A program made the translations under genes and the position numbers. This document shows positions 34,999 through 43,907 of a stretch of 64,000 nucleotides of DNA, piece after piece; position 1 is the stretch's first letter; every line of letters starts with the position of its first letter. The stretch is from Saprospiraceae bacterium (GTDB taxonomy: Bacteria; Bacteroidota; Bacteroidia; Chitinophagales; Saprospiraceae), in the NCBI GenBank assembly GCA_028285085.1, contig JANQQI010000086.1, positions 16,693 to 80,692 of the forward strand, read 5' to 3'. The notes under the pieces are model-generated. The model saw only the letters and a program-made list of their open reading frames with translations. It did not search any database and was not told where the DNA came from.

Positions 34999-37900
34999 AT
35001 GAGAAGGTTTACCCTCCTACTCTTTGCAGTTTTGCTATCTCAATGTTTACTCTATAGCCAAACTGCCCCCCCGACCGTTTCCAAATCTCAGCAGAAAGTT
35101 CCTAAATCTGAATTAATAGATTTGAGTGCGGAGCAATTAGTTCGCCAAGGCCACGTGCCCGCAGAACATTTGCCAAATCCAACTAATCAGCCTGCGAATG
35201 CCTTTAATGGTGGCGCACGCGCAGATTGTTTCGATCCTTATATTCCACCCGATGCTACTTATTTGCCCGTTCCAAGAAATGATGACGGTTCTTTTTATAT
35301 CGCAGATATAGGGTTCGATTTCGAATTTTGTGGTACGATCTACAATGATGTGTGGATCAATACCAACGGAAATATTTCCTTCACTCAGGGAGTAGGTGTG
35401 TTTAGCCCTTCCGGTTTCCCCTACAACGTGCCCATGGTAGCTCCATTTTGGGCAGATGTAGATACTCGAAATACCGCTTGTAACGAAATCGTCTATAAGC
35501 TTTTTCCAAACTACATGATTGTGACCTGGGAAAATGTTGGTTGGTACAATCAACAGTGTAACCCCACCAATACCTTCCAGCTTATCATCAGTGATGGTAC
35601 GGCTCCGATTATCCCTGCCGGGAATAACATCCAATTTCGCTACGGTGATATGGCTTGGACGACTGGAGAAGCTTCAGGTGGAGGCCCTTTTGGAGGTGTC
35701 CCCGCTACTGTAGGTTTCAACAGTGGTGATAATATCAATTACGAACAATTTGGACGTTTTAATTTAGATAATGATAACTACGACGGCCCCTTTGGGAGTA
35801 ATGATGGTGTGGATTATCTAGATGGACGTTGTATTATGTATAACTCCGGGATTTCATCTTTGGATATTAGTTGCATTAACTTTGTCGGTTCCTTGGATGG
35901 TAATTGTCAGCTCACCGTTACGCCAGAAGATGTCAGCGTACTCGATGTTGCTGGCTGCTCTGCGGCTACCGTTACACTCAGTCAAGAGGTATTCACTTGC
36001 GATGATATTGGAGATAATATCATTACTGTAACAGCTTCTAATGATGTCGGCCAAAGTGCAAGCTGTACCGCTACGGTTACAATTTTAACCGGTAGCTGTC
36101 CGGCAACCACAATCTTTCCTGCTGGTCCGTTCTGTGAAAGTGATCCTCCAACTCAACTCCAAGCCGGCCCACCGGGCGGTAGCTGGAGTGGCCCGGTTTC
36201 GCCATCAGGTTTGTTCGATCCCGCTGGAGCCGGCCCTGGAATACATCTTATTACGTACAATAGTCCGACCAGCTGTCCTTCTTCTGCGAGTATAACTATA
36301 GAAGTGTTCAGTAGCCCGGAATTGACTATTTCGCCCGATCCCGCTGAATTCTGTGAGGAAGATGGCTTTGTTTTACTTACCGCAACTGCTTTTAGTGGTA
36401 CGCCACCTTATAGTACATACAATTGGTCAACGCCAAATGGACCTCAAAGTGGGCCGATAATCTCAGCGTTCTTTGCAGGTTTGTACTCCGTGACGATTAC
36501 CGATGCGAATGGTTGTTCTGCAGAAGCCTTTACCAATGTGAATGTCAATCCTACCCCGCTGGTATCTATTGTTGATCCTGGGCCAATCTGTGCCACCGAA
36601 TCCGTAGTGACCTTGATTGGTGCACCTAACGGTGGGACCTGGGCAGGAGATATTGTAACACCCTTTGGTGACATTTTCCCACAGATCGAAACACCAGGTA
36701 TCTACCCCGTAACCTATACCTACATGGATGGTTTCGGGTGTATGGGTACTGCAACCATCAATATTACAATTACCCCAACGCCTAATTCATTTCCTTCAAA
36801 TGGAGGGCCTTACTGCTCCGGTGCGCTCATCGAGCTATTCGGTGGCACTGATGGGATAGGTAGTAATATTTCTTATTCATGGACAGGACCAAATGGTTAC
36901 ACCTCCTCTCTGCAAAATCCAACTGACGCTACCGATCCTGGATTTTATGTTCTTGAAGTAACCGTTGATGGTTGTATATCCATCCCTGCCGCCACCGAGG
37001 TAGTCATTAACGGTGCGGCCGATGCCGTTGCACTTAACGGAGGGCCTTATTGTCCCGGAGAAAACATAGATTTATTTGGTTCCACCACTGCGACTGGAAA
37101 TGTGATTACTTACGAGTGGAATGGCCCGAATGCTTATTCTTCTTTCGATCAAAATCCAACTGATGCTACCGAGTCGGGAGAATACATCCTGATAGTTACA
37201 GTAGATGGTTGCCCTTCTACTCCAGTGAGTACTACCGTTAACTTTTCCAACTCACCGGATGTCACGGCAATTAATACTGGACCTTACTGCCAAGGCGATG
37301 GCATCAGCCTCATTGGCAGTACGACTTCAACGGGAACAACGATCACTTACGAATGGAGTGGTCCAAATAGTTACACCTCGTTTGACCAAGCCCCTATGGA
37401 TGCGACTGAAGCGGGTGACTATCAATTGATTGTTACGGTGGATGGCTGTGCCTCTTTGCCAGCAGTAACCACCGTTTCCATAAATGCTTTACCTGAACCG
37501 GATATTACGGGTGCCGCTAGCTTCTGTGTTGGCTCAGATGCCGTCTTAGATGCTGGGGTAGGTTATACCGATTACGTTTGGACCGGCAATGTCCCCGGTC
37601 AAACCTTAACAGTTACTTCTCCTGGCACTTACTCCGTGACAGTAACGGATGCCAATGGATGTACCGGTGTAGATGCTTTTGTTATCTCGCAAGATCAATT
37701 ACCAACGCCAACCATTACCGGAGCAGATAGTTTCTGCGAAGGTGGAGATGTAGAACTCGATGCCGGAGCAGGTTTCACCGATTATATATGGACAGGTAGT
37801 GTCCCCGGACAAACTTTAATGGTAACCAACGCAGGTACTTACTCCGTGACGGTAACCGATGCCAATGGATGTACCGGTGTAGATGCTTTCGATGTGACCG

Positions 37901-40900
37901 AAAATACCTTGCCTACCCCAATCATTATGGGGGATTTAGATTTCTGTCAGGGTGGCAATTCTGTTTTGGACGCAGGTGCGGGTTACACCAACTATGTATG
38001 GACCGACGCGACGACTAATCAGACCATTACAGTGGATGCCTCCTCTTCAGTTGGGGTGACCGTCACCGATGCCAACGGGTGTACCGGTGAAACCCAAGTC
38101 AATATCACTGTATTTGATAATCCAACGGTGAACATCACCGGAGATGATGAAATATGTGCAGGATTAAGCAGCACGCTTAATACCGATGGCACCTTTAATG
38201 ATTATGTTTGGACGACTACTGAATCGGACCCAAGTATCGATGTGACCAATTCTGGCACTTACGGTGTCACCGTCACCGATGGCAATGGGTGTACCGGTGA
38301 GAATACCTACAATGTTACAGTCTACCAAAATCCAGTACCGACCATTGGTGGCTCTGCCAGCTTCTGTTCGGGCTTTTCTACCATTCTTGACGGTGGTGCA
38401 GGTTATACCGATTATGTTTGGACCGGAAATATCCCCACTCAAACTATAGAAGTATCCACAGGTGGCACCTACGGCCTGACCGTGACCGATGTAAATGGGT
38501 GTACCGGTGAAACCTCAATTGATGTGCAAGAAAGTACTTCTCTTGATCCGAATATTACCGGTGATCTAGAATACTGTATCGGTGATGGTACTACTCTGGA
38601 CGCCGGAGCTGGCTTCGCTAGCTACGTTTGGACTGGAAATATTCAAACACAAGCTATCGCTATTAATACACCTGGTACTTACAGCGTCACGGTGACCGAT
38701 GTTAACGGTTGTTCTGGTGAGACCTCGGTGTTGGTCGAGGAAAATGATTTGCCAACGGTCAATATTATCGGTAATACGCCGATCTGTGATGGCGATCAGG
38801 TCACCTTAGATGCCGGATTGGGATATAATAATTACGCTTGGTCGGATGCTTCTCTCAATCAAACTTTACAGGTAGGAACTAATGGTAATTATGGTGTCAC
38901 AGTAACGGATGGGAATGGTTGTACCAATGAGGATGAGGTAACGGTTGTGGTCAACGCTAATCCTACTCCAGTAATTAATGGAACAGATAATTTCTGTAGC
39001 GGTGATAATGTCACCTTAACTACAGGTGCTTACACGAGCTATCTTTGGTCGGACACCTCCGTTGAGTCAGACCTAGAAGTCAGTGTTGGAGGCACTTATG
39101 GAGTGACCGTTACGGATGCGAATGGCTGTTCTGGCGAGACGCAATACGTGGTTACCGAAAACCCATTGCCTGAACCCGAAATTACGGGCGAATTAGAATT
39201 CTGTGCAGGCACCTCTACGACTTTGAGCGGCCCCGCCGGCTTCACTTACCAATGGTCAAATACCGAAGCTACTCAAACCATTGAAGTCACGAACGAAGAT
39301 ACCTACGATTTGATCGTTACCGATGCGAATGGTTGCTCTGGGATTGCTAGTGTTCAGGTTATTGAAAATGCTTTACCCGAGCCAGATATCATAGGATCAA
39401 CGACATTCTGTATTGGGAATTCAACAACGCTGAATGCTGGGGATTATATCACTTATGAATGGTCAGAAGGTAGTCTCACTCAAAGTATTGAGGTAGATGC
39501 TGAAGATACCTACGCCGTAACGGTGACCGACGCGAATGGTTGTACCGCAATAGACGCCGTTGACGTTACCCAAAGCGTATCTTTAGAGCCGGTAATTGCC
39601 GGAGATTTATCACTTTGTGAAGGTGAAACGGGTGTTCTTGATGCCGATGGCGGCTTTTTGACTTACCAATGGTCGACCACAGAAGTTACACCTTCAATTG
39701 AAGTTACAACCACCGGGGATTATAGCGTCACGGTCAGTGATGCCTCGGGTTGTACCGGTGAGACAACCGTAAGCTTTGTCATGAATGCGAATCCAGTTGC
39801 CAGCATCGATGGTGATGCGGAAATCTGTACTGGTGATAATACGATATTAGATGGTGGAACAGGCTTTGCCAGCTACCTTTGGAGTGATAATACCGCTAAC
39901 CAAACGCTTGATGTTGCTAATGGTGGCAACTACAGTTTGACGGTTACAAACGCTGCGGGTTGCTCTGATATAGCCTTCTTTAGTGTAAATGAGAACCCTC
40001 TACCGGTTCCTGAAATTGTTGGGCCTCCTTCGTTCTGCTCTGGCAACACGGCCACACTCTCACTATCCGAAACTTACAGTACCTACTCCTGGTCCACGGG
40101 GGATAATACCGAAAGTGTAACGATCAATACCGGTCAAATCGTTGATGTATTGGTTACTGATGTTAACGGTTGTAGCAATTCGACCTCAGTTGAGGTTATT
40201 GAAAATGCCTCTCTAACCCCGCAGATTGTTGGTGTGATAGAATTCTGTGAAGGTGATGCCTCTACGCTTGATGCTGGTAATGGCTACGCTACTTATGAAT
40301 GGTCAAATGGTTTTGAAACTCAGACCATCGAAGTTAGTCAAAGCGGTAATTACGGCGTAGTGGTAACCGATGCCGATGGCTGTAGTGGATCGACCAACGT
40401 TACCGTTAGTATCAACCAAAACCCAGAACCCGTAATCGCAGGTTCCAGTACTTTCTGTACAGGTAGCTTTACGACTCTGGATGCTGGTAACTACATCGAC
40501 TTCCTTTGGTCGGATAACTCTTCGGATCAAACGATTACAGTAAATATCCCGGGTAATTATAGCGTAACGGTAACCGATGCGAATGGTTGTAGTGGAATAG
40601 GCGCTCAACTGGTTGAGGAAAGCACCTCTCTAAATCCAGTGATTTCTGGAGAGCCTGCCTTCTGCCAAAGTGATAATACAACCTTGGATGCTGGTGCTGG
40701 ATTTGATAGCTACGAATGGTCCACAGGTGACTTTACGCAAACCGTTTCTGTTGACTTAGCTGGAGATTATACCGTGACGGTATCCGATGCTCAAGGTTGT
40801 ACCGGTGAAACGACGCTAAGTGTAAGTGAAATCCAACCACCTTCTGCGACACTACTGCCGGGTACAACGCTATGTAATACTGAGGCCGGTGGATCATTGG

Positions 40901-43671
40901 TGAATCTTTTTGAACTCATTACCGCAGGTGACGCCACTGGTACTTGGGAAGATACTGATAACTCAGGTGCATTTGGTCTATACGATAATCTGGATTTCAA
41001 TACCATAACAGCAGGTGATTACACCTTTACTTATACAACGAGTAGTGCTACGGCACCTTGCCCTGAGCAAAGTTATACAGTGACTGTTACGATCATCGAC
41101 TGTTCTTGTCCAGATGTGACCTTCTTCAATGCTGATCCATTGTGTAACAGTGATGGCCAACTTGATTTGGCAACCATTGAAAATACAGCAGAAACCGGTG
41201 TTTGGGCGATTCAACAAACCCCAGTTGGCATCAATCCAGCCACGATCGACGGTAGTCTCTTCGATGCCGCCGGAGCGGACGCTGGAGAATATGAGTTGAG
41301 CTTTACCTTGACGAATATGCCGCCACCGGGTTGCCCGGATGTCTACACTCAGTTTATGACTGTAGAACCAGAAGCTATAGCGGGGATACCAGATCTGCCC
41401 GTTGATTATTGCGCGGATGAAAATGAAAATGTCAGCCTAGCCAACTTACTACAAAATGAGGATTTAGGTGGCGTATGGACCGAAACTTCTGCTAGCCCTT
41501 CCCAAGGTGGTGCGTTCGATCCAAGTACCGGTTCATTTACCACCGATGCGCAAATGCCAGGCTCTTATACCTTTAACTATGAAGTAGCTCCCGGTGGTGC
41601 TTGCCCAGAGGTAAACGCCGAAGTGGAAGTTATTATCAACGCACTACCAACCGTTGAAGCTGGTGAAAGTGTCGAATTGGCTTGTAACGATCCAGTATTG
41701 GCCTTAGATGCTAATAATTCGACCAGCGGATTTGGTTACACCATTGCCTGGGATGGTCCGGGTTTGGTACTCGATGGTAGTGAAAACACCCTGGAGCCAA
41801 ATGTCGAACAAGCGGGTATGTACTCGCTGGTCATTACTAATACTCAGACCGGATGTTCCGATACCGATGTGGTAGAAGTCATGGCTGACTTAGAGGCACC
41901 TACGGCTCTCGCTGGCGATGATCAAGACATTACATGTATCGTCACAAGTGTGATGCTTCAAAGTGAAACACCGAATAGTCCAATGACTGAGTTTACTTGG
42001 GATGGTCCAGGCATCAACGCTACCAACGTCAATTTACCGAATCCAACCGTTGATATCGCTGGTACTTATACACTCATTATCACCAACATGGATAATGGCT
42101 GTGTATCTCTCCCGGACATTGTCAATGTTTTAGAAAATAATACCGATCCAACCGCAGAAATTCAGCAATCTACAGCGGAACTGAACTGTAACGTTTTGAG
42201 CCTTGATTTGATCGGTAATTCACCAAACAGTGATGTCGTTTATGAATGGCTAGATGAGAATGGTAATCAAATTGCGACGACGGCTGTGGTCGATGAAGTG
42301 GCTAATGGCGGGGTTTATACCTTCGTTGTGCTCGACACGATTACTGGCTGTAGTAGCAGTGACATTATTGAAATCGTCGATAATACCGGTTACCCCTTTG
42401 CTTCGGCAGGTATATCACAGACTATTGACTGCTACAATCCTGAAGTCACCTTAGATGGCTCTGCTTCAGAAGTTGGCAGCAGTATTATCTATGCATGGGT
42501 TGGCCCGGGTATTAGTACTCCGATTAATTCAATGAACCTGCCGACTACCCTCCCGGGCATGTATATCATTACCGTACAAAACAGTGAAAATGGTTGTGAG
42601 AATTCGGATACCGTCATGGTGGATCAAAATACCATTACACCAGATGTGGTTATTCTAACGCCAGAGCAGCTCGATTGTACCGTTGATGAAGTCAATCTGG
42701 ATGGTAGTGGTTCTTCTACTGGCCCGGATTTCACTTATAACTGGCTAGATGATAATGCGAATACACTAGGAACAACGAATAACCTGGTAGTAGATAATAG
42801 CGGAATGTATTCCTTGGTGGTAACAGATTTGTCTAATGGTTGTACCTCGATTGATCTCGTTGAAGTGCTAGAAAATGAGAATGTTCCCGAAGCGGTTGTC
42901 ATGGCTATTGCTGATCCAAGCTGCTTCGATGAAGATGATGGTTTCTTTGCTATCCAATCAGTCATTGGAGGAAATGGGCCATACGTTTACTCCTTCAATG
43001 ACGAGACGTTCTCAAGCAATACCTTATTCAATAATCTAACGGCTGGCACTTACGACTTGGCTCTGGAAGATGCGAACGGTTGTACTTGGGATACCACCAT
43101 CGTACTGGATAACCCAACGGAGTTAATTCTTGACCTCGGTACCGATTTGGTACTAGAACTTGGAGATAGTCTGACGGTAGATGTAAACATCAATATCTCA
43201 GATGCTCAGATCGATACTTTGATTTGGACACCTTACGAGCGTATTGACTGTGGCAATGAAGATTGTACAGAGATTGGCGTGAGCACCTTTGAACCATTTA
43301 CATTGAGTGCTACCTTGATCGACATTTACGGTTGTACCGATGAAGATATGATTCAGGTACGCGTCAATAAGGATCGTCGTGTCTTTATTCCTAACGTCTT
43401 TAGTCCAAATGGTGATGATAATAATGATGTTTTCTTCATCAACGCGGACGATGAGCAGGTAGAACAGATTAAGCAATTCTTGGTTTACAATCGCTGGGGA
43501 GAAATAGTCTACGAAGGCTTCAACTTCCAGCCTAATGATCCTGCTTACGGTTGGGATGGTCTCTTTAGAGATGAACCGATGAATCCTGCTGTCTTTGTTT
43601 ACTACGCAGAAATTGAGTTTATCGATGGCCGGGTAGAAAGCTACAAAGGCGATGTCACTCTGGTGAAATAA
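34999..43671 (+). CDS. Giant secreted repeat protein with nidogen-like head and gliding-associated C-terminus (2890 aa)
   Basis: A probable surface adhesin. The signal peptide MRRFTLLLFAVLLSQCLLYSQ is followed by a linker and a nidogen-like (NIDO) domain at ~76-283, with DVWINTNGNISF, VPMVAPFWADVDTR and MIVTWENVGWYNQ. Ig/HYR-like domains follow. From ~601 there are three exact 79-residue repeats (GGPYC, YEWNGPN, QNPTDAT). Residues ~832-1947 hold sixteen ~70-residue Ig-like repeats (core FCxG, LDAGxGY, Y-x-W, GTYxVTVTDANGCTG). After that come larger Cys-containing domains, several PKD-like units, a SprB-like unit from ~2640 and the CHU_C domain from ~2796 (VFIPNVFSPNGDDNND). The last ~250 residues are clearly homologous to those of giant 1, while the head and repeats differ. 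Ca or ligand binding is not shown. Confidence 0.85.
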   Translation: MRRFTLLLFAVLLSQCLLYSQTAPPTVSKSQQKVPKSELIDLSAEQLVRQGHVPAEHLPNPTNQPANAFNGGARADCFDPYIPPDATYLPVPRNDDGSFYIADIGFDFEFCGTIYNDVWINTNGNISFTQGVGVFSPSGFPYNVPMVAPFWADVDTRNTACNEIVYKLFPNYMIVTWENVGWYNQQCNPTNTFQLIISDGTAPIIPAGNNIQFRYGDMAWTTGEASGGGPFGGVPATVGFNSGDNINYEQFGRFNLDNDNYDGPFGSNDGVDYLDGRCIMYNSGISSLDISCINFVGSLDGNCQLTVTPEDVSVLDVAGCSAATVTLSQEVFTCDDIGDNIITVTASNDVGQSASCTATVTILTGSCPATTIFPAGPFCESDPPTQLQAGPPGGSWSGPVSPSGLFDPAGAGPGIHLITYNSPTSCPSSASITIEVFSSPELTISPDPAEFCEEDGFVLLTATAFSGTPPYSTYNWSTPNGPQSGPIISAFFAGLYSVTITDANGCSAEAFTNVNVNPTPLVSIVDPGPICATESVVTLIGAPNGGTWAGDIVTPFGDIFPQIETPGIYPVTYTYMDGFGCMGTATINITITPTPNSFPSNGGPYCSGALIELFGGTDGIGSNISYSWTGPNGYTSSLQNPTDATDPGFYVLEVTVDGCISIPAATEVVINGAADAVALNGGPYCPGENIDLFGSTTATGNVITYEWNGPNAYSSFDQNPTDATESGEYILIVTVDGCPSTPVSTTVNFSNSPDVTAINTGPYCQGDGISLIGSTTSTGTTITYEWSGPNSYTSFDQAPMDATEAGDYQLIVTVDGCASLPAVTTVSINALPEPDITGAASFCVGSDAVLDAGVGYTDYVWTGNVPGQTLTVTSPGTYSVTVTDANGCTGVDAFVISQDQLPTPTITGADSFCEGGDVELDAGAGFTDYIWTGSVPGQTLMVTNAGTYSVTVTDANGCTGVDAFDVTENTLPTPIIMGDLDFCQGGNSVLDAGAGYTNYVWTDATTNQTITVDASSSVGVTVTDANGCTGETQVNITVFDNPTVNITGDDEICAGLSSTLNTDGTFNDYVWTTTESDPSIDVTNSGTYGVTVTDGNGCTGENTYNVTVYQNPVPTIGGSASFCSGFSTILDGGAGYTDYVWTGNIPTQTIEVSTGGTYGLTVTDVNGCTGETSIDVQESTSLDPNITGDLEYCIGDGTTLDAGAGFASYVWTGNIQTQAIAINTPGTYSVTVTDVNGCSGETSVLVEENDLPTVNIIGNTPICDGDQVTLDAGLGYNNYAWSDASLNQTLQVGTNGNYGVTVTDGNGCTNEDEVTVVVNANPTPVINGTDNFCSGDNVTLTTGAYTSYLWSDTSVESDLEVSVGGTYGVTVTDANGCSGETQYVVTENPLPEPEITGELEFCAGTSTTLSGPAGFTYQWSNTEATQTIEVTNEDTYDLIVTDANGCSGIASVQVIENALPEPDIIGSTTFCIGNSTTLNAGDYITYEWSEGSLTQSIEVDAEDTYAVTVTDANGCTAIDAVDVTQSVSLEPVIAGDLSLCEGETGVLDADGGFLTYQWSTTEVTPSIEVTTTGDYSVTVSDASGCTGETTVSFVMNANPVASIDGDAEICTGDNTILDGGTGFASYLWSDNTANQTLDVANGGNYSLTVTNAAGCSDIAFFSVNENPLPVPEIVGPPSFCSGNTATLSLSETYSTYSWSTGDNTESVTINTGQIVDVLVTDVNGCSNSTSVEVIENASLTPQIVGVIEFCEGDASTLDAGNGYATYEWSNGFETQTIEVSQSGNYGVVVTDADGCSGSTNVTVSINQNPEPVIAGSSTFCTGSFTTLDAGNYIDFLWSDNSSDQTITVNIPGNYSVTVTDANGCSGIGAQLVEESTSLNPVISGEPAFCQSDNTTLDAGAGFDSYEWSTGDFTQTVSVDLAGDYTVTVSDAQGCTGETTLSVSEIQPPSATLLPGTTLCNTEAGGSLVNLFELITAGDATGTWEDTDNSGAFGLYDNLDFNTITAGDYTFTYTTSSATAPCPEQSYTVTVTIIDCSCPDVTFFNADPLCNSDGQLDLATIENTAETGVWAIQQTPVGINPATIDGSLFDAAGADAGEYELSFTLTNMPPPGCPDVYTQFMTVEPEAIAGIPDLPVDYCADENENVSLANLLQNEDLGGVWTETSASPSQGGAFDPSTGSFTTDAQMPGSYTFNYEVAPGGACPEVNAEVEVIINALPTVEAGESVELACNDPVLALDANNSTSGFGYTIAWDGPGLVLDGSENTLEPNVEQAGMYSLVITNTQTGCSDTDVVEVMADLEAPTALAGDDQDITCIVTSVMLQSETPNSPMTEFTWDGPGINATNVNLPNPTVDIAGTYTLIITNMDNGCVSLPDIVNVLENNTDPTAEIQQSTAELNCNVLSLDLIGNSPNSDVVYEWLDENGNQIATTAVVDEVANGGVYTFVVLDTITGCSSSDIIEIVDNTGYPFASAGISQTIDCYNPEVTLDGSASEVGSSIIYAWVGPGISTPINSMNLPTTLPGMYIITVQNSENGCENSDTVMVDQNTITPDVVILTPEQLDCTVDEVNLDGSGSSTGPDFTYNWLDDNANTLGTTNNLVVDNSGMYSLVVTDLSNGCTSIDLVEVLENENVPEAVVMAIADPSCFDEDDGFFAIQSVIGGNGPYVYSFNDETFSSNTLFNNLTAGTYDLALEDANGCTWDTTIVLDNPTELILDLGTDLVLELGDSLTVDVNINISDAQIDTLIWTPYERIDCGNEDCTEIGVSTFEPFTLSATLIDIYGCTDEDMIQVRVNKDRRVFIPNVFSPNGDDNNDVFFINADDEQVEQIKQFLVYNRWGEIVYEGFNFQPNDPAYGWDGLFRDEPMNPAVFVYYAEIEFIDGRVESYKGDVTLVK
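36802..37491 (+). repeat. Three tandem 79-codon repeats in giant gene 2
   Basis: The N-G-G-P-Y-C landmark recurs at 36802, 37039 and 37276, exactly 237 nt apart. Each unit has GPN-x-Y, a QNPTDAT-like loop and a VTVDGC strand. Confidence 0.85.
37492..40839 (+). repeat. Sixteen tandem ~70-codon Ig-like repeats in giant gene 2
   Basis: 3348 nt encode sixteen units averaging 69.75 residues, pattern P-x-P-x-I-x-G-x-x-x-FC-x-G, LDAG-x-GY, a central Trp, and GTY-x-VTVTD-x-NGC-x-G. Each unit keeps two Cys. Units 1 and 2 are nearly identical at DNA level across a 57-nt block (37624-37680 versus 37834-37890, 4 differences), while most others have diverged. Confidence 0.9.
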
Positions 43672-43701
43672 GTCGTCAAACTTTAGGATTAAGTTATATT
43701 G

Positions 43702-43739
43702 AAAACTGACGCGATGCGCTTGCATCGCGGCAGTTTTTT
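43702..43739 (+). terminator. Terminator of giant gene 2
   Basis: AACTG-a-CGCGATGC pairs with GCATCGCG-g-CAGTT around a 4-nt loop, followed by a T-run to 43739. A short A-run on the 5' side could let it work in both directions. Confidence 0.9.
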
Positions 43740-43907
43740 GTTTCCCGGTACTTCCACGCTGGTTTTCTTGTTAATGCGCAGAATTCCAGCTATTTTCAGG
43801 CGTTAAGTAAGGGTCAAAAAGGGACATTCCAACTTGTCGAAGTTTATTTCAACGTAATCCTCATCCTTGACCATTACAAAGCACAACGAACGAATAAAAC
43901 CAACTTT

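Noticed and set aside
25264..43671. Regular DNA repeats that might suggest a CRISPR array or satellite DNA
   Set aside because: Repeats are long (210-765 nt), remain in frame, and vary at synonymous sites; they are coding domain repeats.
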